A stretch of DNA of 20,723 nucleotides from Bacteroidales bacterium UBA1628 (lineage in GTDB: Bacteria; Bacteroidota; Bacteroidia; Bacteroidales; UBA932), in NCBI GenBank assembly GCA_002321335.1, contig DCMG01000065.1, positions 27,473 through 48,195 on the forward strand. The letters are read 5' to 3'. Within the stretch, counting starts at the first letter, position 1. Every line of letters begins with the position of its first letter. Shown here one piece after another: positions 1-8,111 of the stretch. The position numbers and the translations under genes were made by a program. The notes below the pieces were generated by a model, which searched no databases, was not told where the DNA came from, and worked only from the letters and a program-made list of their open reading frames with translations.

Positions 1-60
1 GGTCTAGTATAGATTTTGTAGAAATCATCTGCCTTATTGGTTTCATTAATTAAATTGATT

Positions 61-522
61 ATGAAAAAGGCATTTTTAATTCTTGCGGTTCTGATTGGTT
101 CGGCAGCGGCCGCGCTTGCACAGCCAAAGGCGATAGGCGGCCGTCTCGGCTTCAATTGCGCTGATTTCAGTTATCAGAATTATGTTCTGGGCAATGATTT
201 CTTGGAAATTGATTTGGGAATAGATAATGGTTCAGACATGGGAAATTTCCATGCTGACGGAATCTATAACTTCATGATTCTCCGTCCTGATTGGACAACG
301 TCAGGGTCATGGGGATTCTATGCCGGCCCGGGTGCGAGCATCGCCGTTTGGAACAAGGATGACGAAACCACGGTTCACGCCGGTTTTCTTGGCAATGTCG
401 GCTTGGAGTACAATTTCGATTTCCCGCTCCAACTTTCAGTTGACCTGCGTCCAAGGCTGATGTTCAGCGGAAATGATCATAGTCCGGTGTCCTTGGGCGT
501 CGGAGTCCGCTACGCATTTTAG
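61..522 (+). CDS. small outer-membrane beta-barrel-like protein
   Basis: I see a 153-residue protein with a signal peptide (MKKAFLILAVLIGSAAAALA, probable cut after AQ), then alternating polar/hydrophobic strands rich in Gly and aromatic residues (GRLGFNCADFSY, GSWGFYAGPGASIAVW, GNVGLEYNFDFPLQLSVDLRP). It ends SLGVGVRYAF. A C-terminal Phe after an amphipathic strand is typical of outer-membrane barrels recognised by BamA. I chose the ATG at 61 because the signal peptide begins there; an in-frame TTG at 37 would add a non-signal extension. A strong hairpin follows the stop and separates it from the polyene operon, so functional linkage is not shown. The exact family is not recognised; an OmpW- or OMP_b-brl-type porin-like protein is the best guess. 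Confidence 0.75.
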   Translation: MKKAFLILAVLIGSAAAALAQPKAIGGRLGFNCADFSYQNYVLGNDFLEIDLGIDNGSDMGNFHADGIYNFMILRPDWTTSGSWGFYAGPGASIAVWNKDDETTVHAGFLGNVGLEYNFDFPLQLSVDLRPRLMFSGNDHSPVSLGVGVRYAF

Positions 523-541
523 TTTTCGGAATCAATTTTTG

Positions 542-580
542 ATAAAGTGAGGATTTCTTTGCCGGGAATCCTCACTTTAT
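542..580 (+). terminator. perfect 14-bp hairpin, probable terminator
   Basis: Bases 542-555 (ATAAAGTGAGGATT) are the exact reverse complement of 567-580, with an 11-base loop. The stem lies 20 bases after the stop of the barrel gene and just before the -7 box of the polyene operon. The stem starts with A and ends with T-rich sequence, so it could act in either direction, although a long uninterrupted T tract is missing. Confidence 0.7.
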
Positions 581-603
581 TCATTATTTGGGTAATATTT
601 AGG

Positions 604-613
604 TATCTTTGCA
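604..613 (+). promoter_or_regulatory. Bacteroidota -7 box of the main operon
   Basis: TATCTTTGCA matches the Bacteroidota sigma-ABfr -7 consensus TAnnTTTG and lies 30 bases before the ATG of the ammonia-lyase gene. A -33 TTTG at the usual spacing of about 19 bases is not present; the only nearby TTTG (587-590) is 13 bases away, which is too close. Position just after the terminator hairpin and before a long gene series supports it as the operon promoter. Confidence 0.6.
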
Positions 614-640
614 TTCAGAATCAAACGTCAAAACTGATAG

Positions 641-2179
641 ATGATGAGCCAGAAATTCCCTCTCGGCATGAAATGGGCTGAGGATGTGATATTCAAGGAT
701 AAGAAAATCGCGTTGGCCGACCTTCCTATGGATGAGGTTGAGGCTTGCTACAGGTTCTTGGAAGAATTCGCTTCTGAGAAGGTGATCTACGGAATCAACA
801 CCGGTTTCGGCCCTATGGCGCAGTGGAGGGTGGATGACAAGTACCTGAAAGACCTTCAGTACAACATCATCAGAAGCCATTCCACGGGAGCGGGAGAGCC
901 CTTGGATGACATCTACGTCAAGGCGGCGATGATCGCCCGTCTGGGAACTTTCCTTCAGGCTCGCTCTGGCGTGCATCCGGATCTTGTCAAACTGTTGGTG
1001 GAGATGATTGACAGGAACATATTCCCGTTCATTCCTCAGCATGGCAGTGTCGGAGCGAGCGGTGATCTGGTTCAGTTGGCCCACATGGCGCTCTGCATGA
1101 TAGGTGAGGGAAAGGTTCACTTTAAGGGAGAATGGCGTCCGTCCGCTGAGGTTCTGAAAGAGAATGGTCTGGAGCCGTTCAAGATTCACATCCGCGAAGG
1201 ATTGTCTATCTCCAACGGAACTTCTTTCATGACAGGAATCGGCGTGGTCAACCAGATTTACGCCGATAGGCTTCTGGATTGGGCGACGCTGGCTTCCGTG
1301 ATGATGAACGAGATAGCCTCGTCGTTCGACGACCTGATGTCTGAGGAACTGAATGAGGTGCGCCGCCATGAGGGGCAGCAGGTGATAGCCGCCAGGATGA
1401 GGGCTCTATCGGAGGGCAGCGGTTGCCTGCATAAGCGAGAGCACGAACTCTACGACAATGGCCACGCCTCTGACCATACATTTGACCATAAGGTTCAGGC
1501 TTACTATTCGTTGAGGTGCACTCCGCAGATTCTCGGCCCGGTCTATGAGACATTCGCCAATGCCCGCAGGGTGCTGGAGGAGGAACTGAACTCCGCCTGT
1601 GACAACCCGATTGTGGATCATGTGGCGAAGAATGTCTTCCACGGCGGCAATTTCCACGGGGACTACATCTCGTTGGAGGAGGACAAAGTGAAGATCTCCA
1701 CGGTAAGGATGGCCATGACTGCCGAGCGTCAGCTGAACTACCTCTTCCATGACCGCATCAACGGCATCCTCCCTCCGTTCCTGAATATGGGAACGCTCGG
1801 ACTGAACTACGGAATGCAGGCATGTCAGTTCACGGCCACTTCAACAACGGCTGAATGTCAGACACTCGCGATGCCGAATTACGTCCACAGCATACCGAAC
1901 AACAATGACAATCAGGACATTGTGAGTATGGGGACCAACACGGCTCTGCTTACCAAGCGTGTCATCGACAACACCTATCAGGTCTTCGCGATCCATTTCA
2001 TCGCTTTGGCACAGGCTGTTGACTGTCTTGGAATCGCTGGCAGACTCGCCCCGACATCCAGAAAGGTCTATGATGATGTACGTGTGATAATCCCTAAGTT
2101 CGTGGAGGACAATCCGTTCTACGAACAGATCGCGGCCGTGGAATCATATCTTAGAGACAATCCTTTAAATCTCAAGTAG
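641..2179 (+). CDS. tyrosine ammonia-lyase (aromatic amino acid lyase, MIO enzyme)
   Basis: This 512-residue cytosolic enzyme of the HAL/PAL/TAL family should deaminate L-tyrosine to 4-coumarate, the aryl starter of aryl polyenes and flexirubins. The Ala139-Ser140-Gly141 triad that cyclises into the MIO electrophile is present (GSVGASGDLVQLAHMAL). The catalytic Tyr50 (VIYGINTGFGP) and the family signatures FHGGNFHGDYIS and SIPNNNDNQDIVSMG are also intact. The substrate-selecting pair is Ser79-His80 (IIRSHSTGAGEPL). That pair is classically read as histidine-type, but from memory the verified tyrosine lyase of F. johnsoniae has the same context, and the overall similarity to it is high. Two tandem ATGs open the gene (641 and 644). 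The stop abuts the methyltransferase ATG. Histidine ammonia-lyase is the alternative, but the context of polyketide genes argues for tyrosine. Confidence 0.9.
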   Translation: MMSQKFPLGMKWAEDVIFKDKKIALADLPMDEVEACYRFLEEFASEKVIYGINTGFGPMAQWRVDDKYLKDLQYNIIRSHSTGAGEPLDDIYVKAAMIARLGTFLQARSGVHPDLVKLLVEMIDRNIFPFIPQHGSVGASGDLVQLAHMALCMIGEGKVHFKGEWRPSAEVLKENGLEPFKIHIREGLSISNGTSFMTGIGVVNQIYADRLLDWATLASVMMNEIASSFDDLMSEELNEVRRHEGQQVIAARMRALSEGSGCLHKREHELYDNGHASDHTFDHKVQAYYSLRCTPQILGPVYETFANARRVLEEELNSACDNPIVDHVAKNVFHGGNFHGDYISLEEDKVKISTVRMAMTAERQLNYLFHDRINGILPPFLNMGTLGLNYGMQACQFTATSTTAECQTLAMPNYVHSIPNNNDNQDIVSMGTNTALLTKRVIDNTYQVFAIHFIALAQAVDCLGIAGRLAPTSRKVYDDVRVIIPKFVEDNPFYEQIAAVESYLRDNPLNLK

Positions 2180-3277
2180 ATGGAACTTTTCCCTGAACTC
2201 GAAAAGAGGTACACCAAAGACCAGTTCACCGCGCGTGAGGCGCAGCGGATGGCTGAGTTCATCGCTTTCGGCCCGATAGTCTTCCAGGCTTCCCGCCTGC
2301 TGGTGAAATACGGCATCCTGGATCTTCTTCGCGACCATCGCGAAGGACTGACGGAGAAAGAGATCGTCGAGGCTGTCGGAGTCTCTGAATATGCCGTAAA
2401 GTGTCTTCTGGAAGCTGGCCTCTGCATTGGTACTGTGCTGGTTGACACCGAGACAGACCGATTCACAATCTCCAAGGTAGGCTGGTTTTTGCTTACGGAT
2501 GAGGCCACGAAGGTCAACATGGATTTCAACAACGATGTCAACTACGAGGGCTTCTTTCATCTGGATGAGTCCTTCAGGGAGCATCGCCCTGCCGGCCTGA
2601 AATGTCTGGGAGATTGGAACACGATTTACGAAGGTCTTTCCACCCTTCCAGAGCCGGCCCGGACAAGTTGGTTCGCATTTGATCATTTCTATTCAAACAA
2701 TTCTTTCGGGGCGGCGCTGAAGATAATATTCGACCGTCCTGTGAAGAATCTGCTTGATGTCGGCGGCAACACCGGAAAATGGGCTCTTCAGTGCGTTTGC
2801 CATGATCCTGACGTTCAGGTCACTATCTTTGACCTGCCTCAGCAGATCGGTTTGATGAGGAAAGAGACTGCCGGTAAGCCAGGTGCGGAGAGGATTCACG
2901 GCTGTGGAGGCAACCTGCTCGACCCGGAGACCAGATTCCCTGATGATAAGGAATATGATGTCATCTGGATGAGTCAGTTTCTGGACTGTTTCTCCGAGGA
3001 TGAGATCCTGAGCATTCTGCGTAGGGCTGCTGAGATTCTCCGTCCTGGAGCGAGACTCTGCATCATGGAACTTCTATGGAACCGCCAACGCTTTGAGCCT
3101 GCGGCTTTCTGCCTGACAATGACCAGTCTGTATTTTACGGCTATGGCCAACGGCAACAGCAAGATGTACTACTCCGAGGATCTGACAAGGCTGATAGAGA
3201 AAGCCGGGATGAAGGTCGATAAGATTATCGATGGCATCGGCCAGGGACACAACATATTGATTTGCGTTAAAGAATAA
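2180..3277 (+). CDS. SAM-dependent methyltransferase, O-methyltransferase-2 fold
   Basis: The 365-residue protein has an N-terminal winged-helix/dimerisation part (about 1-110, with LTEKEIVEAVGVSEYAVKCL) and a Rossmann SAM-binding domain. Motif I is LLDVGGNTGKWAL (residues 191-203) and the acidic ribose-binding residue is in VTIFDLP. This is the architecture of CrtF-like and plant-type small-molecule O-methyltransferases. In those enzymes a catalytic His precedes Asp-Trp (HDW); here the equivalent stretch reads SQFLDCFSEDE (265-275), so the usual base is missing. The start directly follows the lyase stop with no gap, implying translational coupling. It probably methylates the aryl head or the polyene; target atom unknown. 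Confidence 0.85.
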   Translation: MELFPELEKRYTKDQFTAREAQRMAEFIAFGPIVFQASRLLVKYGILDLLRDHREGLTEKEIVEAVGVSEYAVKCLLEAGLCIGTVLVDTETDRFTISKVGWFLLTDEATKVNMDFNNDVNYEGFFHLDESFREHRPAGLKCLGDWNTIYEGLSTLPEPARTSWFAFDHFYSNNSFGAALKIIFDRPVKNLLDVGGNTGKWALQCVCHDPDVQVTIFDLPQQIGLMRKETAGKPGAERIHGCGGNLLDPETRFPDDKEYDVIWMSQFLDCFSEDEILSILRRAAEILRPGARLCIMELLWNRQRFEPAAFCLTMTSLYFTAMANGNSKMYYSEDLTRLIEKAGMKVDKIIDGIGQGHNILICVKE

Positions 3278-3289
3278 AAGATCATAATA

Positions 3290-3532
3290 ATGAGAAAGGA
3301 AGAAATAATCACCAAGGTCAACGGATTTCTCGTTGACGAGTTCGAGATTGACGCGGCGCTTCTGAACGACAATGCCGCGCTAAAAAAAGATCTGGGCATC
3401 GACAGCCTTGACATCGTGGACATCATCGTCTTGATTGACAAGGAATTCGGCATCAAGGTCAAGTCAGAGGAACTCGGCAGGCTCACCACTTTGGGCAGCC
3501 TTTACGATTTCATTGAGGAAAAGATAGCTTAG
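3290..3532 (+). CDS. acyl carrier protein
   Basis: An 80-residue acidic four-helix carrier with the phosphopantetheine site LGIDSLDIVDIIVLI; Ser39 is the attachment residue. It follows the methyltransferase by 12 bases. It probably holds the aryl starter or the growing polyene chain for the ketosynthases encoded nearby. It is one of two ACPs in the window; the second (6672) has a slightly different recognition helix (DSIDALELMLLLE), so the two may serve different steps. The required phosphopantetheinyl transferase is not seen here. Confidence 0.93.
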   Translation: MRKEEIITKVNGFLVDEFEIDAALLNDNAALKKDLGIDSLDIVDIIVLIDKEFGIKVKSEELGRLTTLGSLYDFIEEKIA

Positions 3533-3577
3533 GAATATAACCACGCTCCAACCTGATGGGCGCTTATAGGAGTGAAT

Positions 3578-4471
3578 ATGTCCGAGAGCGGAGAAAGGCA
3601 GTGGCAAGGCACGACTGACGGGACTTCGTGGATGCACAGGTCTCTGATCGGGATGATGAAGGTCATTCCGCTGTGGTTCTTTTACCTGCTGATGAGCCTT
3701 GTGATTCCGTTCTACATGATATTCAATCATAAAGGGTATATTTCCAATTACCACTACTTCCGCCGCAGACACGGTTTCGGGCCTTTGGAATCTTTCCTTC
3801 ATGTGTTCTCGTGCCACTGGATGTTCGGAACTGTCATCATGGACAGGTTCGCGTCATATTCAGGAAAGAACTTTAAGGTGGAAGTTCCTCAGATGCCGAT
3901 GTATGAGGAACTTTGCTCCGGAAAGAGCGGCTTTTTGCAACTGAGTTCGCACATAGGCAACGATGAACTTGCCGGCTATGAACTGAGGCCTCCCAAGAAG
4001 ATGAACGCGCTGGTGTTCGGCGGGGAGGGCGAGGCTCTGACAGAGAACAGGGAAAGGATTCTAGGCGGAAACAATGTCCGTCTTGTGTGCATTTCAGAGG
4101 ATATGTCTCACCTTGTGATTCTGAACAACGCCTTGTCTGACGGAGAGATAGTGAATATTCACGGCGACAGGGTATTCGGGTCGAACCGCACAGTCCGCTG
4201 CGAGATTCTTGGGGCTGAGGCTGAACTTCCTTTGGGACCGTTTCTGCTGGCTTCCATGAGAGGTGTCCCGGTGGTTTCGGTCTTTGTGATGAAGGTCGGA
4301 CTGAGAAAGTACCGTGTGCATCTGTTCCGTCCGGACGAAGGTCTGGAAGGCTTAGGGGTGAGGGAAAAGGCTGAGGCGATGGCGAGAGCCTACGCCGGCG
4401 AAATCACGGAGATTCTGAAGCTCTACCCAAACCAATGGTTCAATTTTTACGAGTTCTGGAAAAATGACTGA
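3578..4471 (+). CDS. HtrB/LpxL-like acyltransferase
   Basis: About 297 residues. An N-terminal hydrophobic helix (MKVIPLWFFYLLMSLVIPFYMIF) anchors it in the inner membrane. The catalytic motif is His125-x4-Glu130 (SSHIGNDELAG) and NIHGDRVFG resembles the second conserved block of lipid A late acyltransferases. Such acyltransferases in aryl polyene loci are thought to help attach the polyene to its lipid anchor. I prefer ATG 3578 because AGGAG lies 6 bases upstream; the in-frame GTG at 3572 is the alternative. The gene overlaps the next by 8 bases. Confidence 0.82.
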   Translation: MSESGERQWQGTTDGTSWMHRSLIGMMKVIPLWFFYLLMSLVIPFYMIFNHKGYISNYHYFRRRHGFGPLESFLHVFSCHWMFGTVIMDRFASYSGKNFKVEVPQMPMYEELCSGKSGFLQLSSHIGNDELAGYELRPPKKMNALVFGGEGEALTENRERILGGNNVRLVCISEDMSHLVILNNALSDGEIVNIHGDRVFGSNRTVRCEILGAEAELPLGPFLLASMRGVPVVSVFVMKVGLRKYRVHLFRPDEGLEGLGVREKAEAMARAYAGEITEILKLYPNQWFNFYEFWKND

Positions 4472-6125
4472 GGACGATTTGAAAACTTTTGACTTCACGT
4501 CTGTGGACATCAAGGATCTTCTGCCTCAGCAGGAGCCTTTTGTCATGATTTCCAGTCTTTTGTCATGCTCCTACCAGAGGACAGTGACACGTTTTCTGAT
4601 CCAGAAGGACAATGTTTTCGTCGAGGATGGAAAACTTGTTTCTGAAGGACTTGTGGAGAACATCGCCCAGACCTGCGCCGCAAGAATAGGCTTTATCAAC
4701 AAGTACTTGCTCCACAAACCAGTCAGCGTGGGCTATGTCTGCGCCCTCAAGGATTTCAAGGTTTTTGGAACTCCGTCTGTCGGAGAAACCATCGAGACGG
4801 AAATTAACCTCAAAGGGGAATTCGGAACTATGCTGATGGTGGATGCAGAGATAAAATCAGACGGGAATATGATAGCGGAAGGTTCAATGGTGATAGCCTT
4901 GGACGAAACCAAGCCGGTCGGCGGACATAAGGCCGTGGTCAAGGTTTCTGACAACATAATCTCCCCGTTAGGAACGACCACGGATGAGAATTATGCGAAG
5001 GTGAAGGCCGGAGAGTCGGCGCTGAGACTTTACGAATCCTCGAAAGACCTTCCGGAGCCGTTCTTCGCATCGCTGATGGATGAAGAGTCTTTGGCAGATG
5101 AATATGCCGGGATGGATTCGTCGGCAGGGATTGGCGGACAAACTGGGCTGGACGGTCTGACACGCTTTGAGAAACGTATGATTCTCTCTGTGTCGAAGGC
5201 TTTGAAAGGGACCGGAATAGATCCGGCTTCTGATGACGTGCTGTTTGTGATTTCTTCCACGAAAGGTAATGTCGAGTTGCTGGACAGCGGGGCAGGGCCT
5301 TGCGGCGGTGATCCGGCCGAGAGGGAAAGGCTCGGGAATTCCGCTGAGAAGGTTGCGGGATTCTTCGGCAACAAAAACACCCCTTTGGTGGTCTCGAACG
5401 CCTGCATCTCAGGACTTTGTGCCCAGATCGTCGCGATGAGACAACTCAAGGCCGGAAAATACAGAACTGTGATTGTGACCGGATCCGATGTCCAGTCCAG
5501 GTTCATCATTTCTGGATTCCAGTCGTTCAAGGCGTTGTCCCAGGAGGCTTGCAGACCGTTTGACGCGCACAGGAAGGGCCTGAACCTTGGAGAGGCCGCC
5601 GCCACGATCATATTCCAGTACAAGATTCCCGGGCCTGAAGACTGGGTTTTGGTCCGAGGTGCGATCCGTAACGACGCGAACCATATTTCCGGGCCGTCCA
5701 GAACCGGAGAGGGAAGCTTCAGGGCGATCAAGGCTGCTCTCGGTGAAGTCAAGCCTGAGTCTCTGGCCCTTGTTTCGGTCCATGGCACATCGACCGCCTA
5801 CAATGACGAGATGGAGTCGATCGCTTTGACCAGAGCAGGGTTGCAGAACGTGCCTGTGAACAGCCTGAAAGGCTATTTCGGCCACACGATGGGAGCGGCG
5901 GGAATCCTTGAGGCCATCCTTTCCATGGCTTCCATAGATGACGGAACCGTGCTCGGGACGCGGGGATATTCAGAGTGCGGGGTTTCCTGTCCGCTGGACA
6001 TCTCCCCGGAACCCAGAAAGACGACGAAGCGGGCGTTCGCCAAGCTGCTGTCAGGGTTCGGGGGCTGCAATGCCGCCGCCATATTCATGAAAGGTGATCT
6101 CTTTTTGGAAGGAGGTGAAAGATGA
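4464..6125 (+). CDS. fused ApeP-like dehydratase and beta-ketoacyl-ACP synthase
   Basis: The 553-residue protein joins two enzymes. Residues 1 to about 155 form a hot-dog dehydratase-like domain opening with DLLPQQEPFVMI and with Glu65 in VENIAQTC, where FabZ has its catalytic Glu. The FabZ HFPG histidine motif is absent, as in the ApeP-type dehydratases as I recall them. Residues about 165-550 form a ketosynthase with a complete triad: Cys314 (SNACISG), His440 (SVHGTSTAYND) and His474 (YFGHTMGAAG). It should elongate an ACP-bound polyene and dehydrate the hydroxy intermediate. ATG overlaps the upstream stop by 8 bases, and the stop overlaps the next ATG. The linker (about 155-240) is rich in Asp, Glu and Ser. 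Confidence 0.85.
   Translation: MTEDDLKTFDFTSVDIKDLLPQQEPFVMISSLLSCSYQRTVTRFLIQKDNVFVEDGKLVSEGLVENIAQTCAARIGFINKYLLHKPVSVGYVCALKDFKVFGTPSVGETIETEINLKGEFGTMLMVDAEIKSDGNMIAEGSMVIALDETKPVGGHKAVVKVSDNIISPLGTTTDENYAKVKAGESALRLYESSKDLPEPFFASLMDEESLADEYAGMDSSAGIGGQTGLDGLTRFEKRMILSVSKALKGTGIDPASDDVLFVISSTKGNVELLDSGAGPCGGDPAERERLGNSAEKVAGFFGNKNTPLVVSNACISGLCAQIVAMRQLKAGKYRTVIVTGSDVQSRFIISGFQSFKALSQEACRPFDAHRKGLNLGEAAATIIFQYKIPGPEDWVLVRGAIRNDANHISGPSRTGEGSFRAIKAALGEVKPESLALVSVHGTSTAYNDEMESIALTRAGLQNVPVNSLKGYFGHTMGAAGILEAILSMASIDDGTVLGTRGYSECGVSCPLDISPEPRKTTKRAFAKLLSGFGGCNAAAIFMKGDLFLEGGER
6109..6117 (+). promoter_or_regulatory. perfect Shine-Dalgarno site for the half-ketosynthase gene
   Basis: AAGGAGGTG, a full match to the 16S anti-Shine-Dalgarno end, lies inside the last codons of the dehydratase-ketosynthase gene, 4 bases before the ATG at 6122. 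Most other genes of this window show no such site, as usual for Bacteroidota, so this one stands out and fixes the start of the next gene. Confidence 0.7.
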
Positions 6126-6670
6126 AGGTCAAGGCTCATGTCCTGATCACTCCGGAGAAAGTGGTCGTTGGCGAAAAAATACTTATCTTTGGCTCCACTG
6201 GGGCTGACCTTCTGGTGGAGACTTACCGGCAGAAGGTTGGGGACTATCCCAAGTTCTTCAAAATGGATCCTTTGGCGCGCTTGGGATTCGTGGCAACGGA
6301 ACTGCTTCTGGGTGAGGAGAATCCGAGAAGGACTGACTGCGAGGACAGGGCTGTGGTCCTGTTCAACCGGAGCGCCTCCCTTGCGGATGACTCCGAGTAC
6401 CAGAAAACAATAGGGAAAGATGGCTTCTTTCCCAGCCCGGCAGTGTTCGTCTACACGCTTCCGAACATTGTGACAGGGGAGATCGCCATTCGGAACAAGT
6501 ACTACGGAGAGACTTCCTTTTATGTGCTTGAGAACAAGGACGAGGCGGTGATGAAAGAGATTGTGGAACAGGCGTTTCAGGATCCGGTGACGGAATCCGC
6601 GATTGCCGGCTGGCTGGAATGCTCTGATCCGGAACATTTTGAGGCTGAATTATATTTAATCGAAAAATAA
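6122..6670 (+). CDS. half-length ketosynthase-like protein, no catalytic cysteine
   Basis: This 182-residue protein resembles the N-terminal half of a beta-ketoacyl synthase (KS). FKMDPLARLGFVATELLL corresponds to the early helices, AVVLFNRSASLADD to the core strand and following loop, and SPAVFVYTLPNIVTGEIAI (about 101-119) to the stretch just before the nucleophile elbow. The elbow itself with Cys, and both His motifs, are absent, and the chain ends soon after. It therefore cannot condense alone. It matches, from memory, the small 'ketoacyl-synthase N-terminal-like' proteins found in Bacteroidota pigment clusters. Overlap of 4 bases with the upstream stop, a perfect ribosome site, and good conservation of the motifs argue that it is a maintained gene and not a decayed fragment. 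A structural or scaffolding role is a guess. Confidence 0.75.
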   Translation: MKVKAHVLITPEKVVVGEKILIFGSTGADLLVETYRQKVGDYPKFFKMDPLARLGFVATELLLGEENPRRTDCEDRAVVLFNRSASLADDSEYQKTIGKDGFFPSPAVFVYTLPNIVTGEIAIRNKYYGETSFYVLENKDEAVMKEIVEQAFQDPVTESAIAGWLECSDPEHFEAELYLIEK

Positions 6671-6671
6671 T

Positions 6672-6929
6672 ATGGATGCACTTATCAACGAATTGAAGAC
6701 AAAGATCATAGAGGCTTTGAAACTGGACGGCGTCACGCCGGAGGACATCGACGCTGACGCACCTCTTTTCGGAGAGGGCCTTGGTCTTGACTCCATTGAT
6801 GCTCTGGAACTCATGCTGCTTTTGGAGAAGAATTACGGAATAAAGCTGAAGAATCCTGCCGAGGGCAAGGAGGTCTTTAAGTCCGTCAGGACAATGGCCG
6901 AGTACATCAAGGCTAACCAGTCGAAGTAA
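6672..6929 (+). CDS. acyl carrier protein
   Basis: 85 residues; phosphopantetheine attachment at Ser41 in GLGLDSIDALELMLLLEKNYGI. It starts one base after the stop of the half-ketosynthase and its own stop abuts the GTG of the next ketosynthase, so the three are probably translated together. It is likely the carrier of the polyene chain for the neighbouring ketosynthase/chain-length-factor pair. Confidence 0.94.
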   Translation: MDALINELKTKIIEALKLDGVTPEDIDADAPLFGEGLGLDSIDALELMLLLEKNYGIKLKNPAEGKEVFKSVRTMAEYIKANQSK

Positions 6930-8111
6930 GTGTCCGGGAGAATCGTCATAACAGGAGCCGGGATCATCTCCGCCATCGGGGTGGGGAAGGAGGCGACATT
7001 GCGTTCCCTGCTCGCCCGCAGGAGCGGTGTCGGGAGTCTGAGGCATCTTCATACCGCCCACTCTGACCTGCCTTGCGGGGAGGTGAATATGTCCGGAGGG
7101 GAACTGAAGAACGCTCTTGGGATTCCTGCGGACAGGACTGTCCCTCGGACAACATTGCTTGGAATCACCGCTGTCAAAGAGGCGATGGAGGAGGCCGGAG
7201 TCACTGGCTCGGACCGTTCCGCATTGATTTCCGGAACGACTGTCGGAGGAATGGATGTGACTGAACGTCACTATCTTCAAGAAAAAGGTCAGTCTCTATT
7301 CCGCCTTCACGACTGTGGAAGCTGCACGGATGAGATTGCCGATTTCTTCGGCGGTTTCGGCCTTGTGACCACAATCTCCACGGCTTGTTCCTCGGCGGCG
7401 AATTCCATCATGCTTGGGGCTGACCTTATCAGGAGCGGACGGTGCGATGTCGTTGTCGCCGGTGGCGCTGAGTGCCTGACCAGATACCATCTCAACGGAT
7501 TCAATTCCCTGAAGATTCTGGACAGCGAATCTTGCCGGCCGTTCGATGCGACCCGTAACGGTCTGAATCTCGGCGAAGGAGCCGGATTCGTGGTCCTTGA
7601 GAGTGAGGAACATGCCTTGAAGAGAGGCGCGCGGCCGCTCGGGGTCCTGGACGGCTACGGCAACGCCTGCGACGCTTTCCACCAGACCGCCTCTTCGGAT
7701 GATGGCGAAGGCGCTTTCCTGGCGATGTCCAAGGCATTGAATATGTCAGGGTTGGAACCTTCGGACATCGACTATGTGAACGCCCACGGCACGGCCACGC
7801 CTAACAACGACGCCAGCGAAAGCCGGGCGATGTTCCGTCTTTTCGGAGACAAGATCCCTCCTGTGTCTTCCACAAAGGCGTTCACCGGTCACACGACCAG
7901 CGCTGCCGGCAGCATCGAGGCTGTGATCTGTCTCCTTGCCATCCGTCACGGCGTCATCCCTGCGAACCTGAACTGGAAGGAACCGTTTGACGGAGGAATC
8001 ATCCCTGAGACGGATGGACGTGAAGGAGTCACGCTCAATCACGTCCTATGCAATTCCTTCGGTTTCGGAGGCAATGACTCATCCTTGTTGATTTCACGTT
8101 ATGGCAAATAG
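6930..8111 (+). CDS. beta-ketoacyl-ACP synthase (FabF-type, catalytic partner)
   Basis: 393 residues, thiolase fold, with a complete Cys-His-His set: Cys153 (STACSSAANS), His286 (NAHGTATPNND) and His321 (FTGHTTSAAG). The closing NSFGFGGNDSSLL glycine-rich loop is present. It should catalyse decarboxylative condensation of malonyl-ACP with the growing polyene. The GTG start directly follows the ACP stop and MSGRIVITGAG is a normal ketosynthase beginning. It overlaps by 11 bases with the chain-length-factor-like gene, the usual arrangement of type II polyketide heterodimers such as ApeO/ApeC, so the two proteins probably pair. Confidence 0.93.
   Translation: MSGRIVITGAGIISAIGVGKEATLRSLLARRSGVGSLRHLHTAHSDLPCGEVNMSGGELKNALGIPADRTVPRTTLLGITAVKEAMEEAGVTGSDRSALISGTTVGGMDVTERHYLQEKGQSLFRLHDCGSCTDEIADFFGGFGLVTTISTACSSAANSIMLGADLIRSGRCDVVVAGGAECLTRYHLNGFNSLKILDSESCRPFDATRNGLNLGEGAGFVVLESEEHALKRGARPLGVLDGYGNACDAFHQTASSDDGEGAFLAMSKALNMSGLEPSDIDYVNAHGTATPNNDASESRAMFRLFGDKIPPVSSTKAFTGHTTSAAGSIEAVICLLAIRHGVIPANLNWKEPFDGGIIPETDGREGVTLNHVLCNSFGFGGNDSSLLISRYGK

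Noticed and set aside
15..45. Promoter for the first gene (TTTG at 15-18)
   Set aside because: No TAnnTTTG-like box at the right distance; upstream sequence is cut by the window edge.
599..1369. Long open frame on the - strand opposite the ammonia-lyase gene
   Set aside because: The + strand protein is a clear family member with intact motifs; the antisense translation is low-complexity and His/Arg/Leu-rich with no recognisable fold.
5030..5788. Long - strand open frame opposite the dehydratase-ketosynthase
   Set aside because: Shadow of a well-supported + strand gene; no motif or start signal seen.
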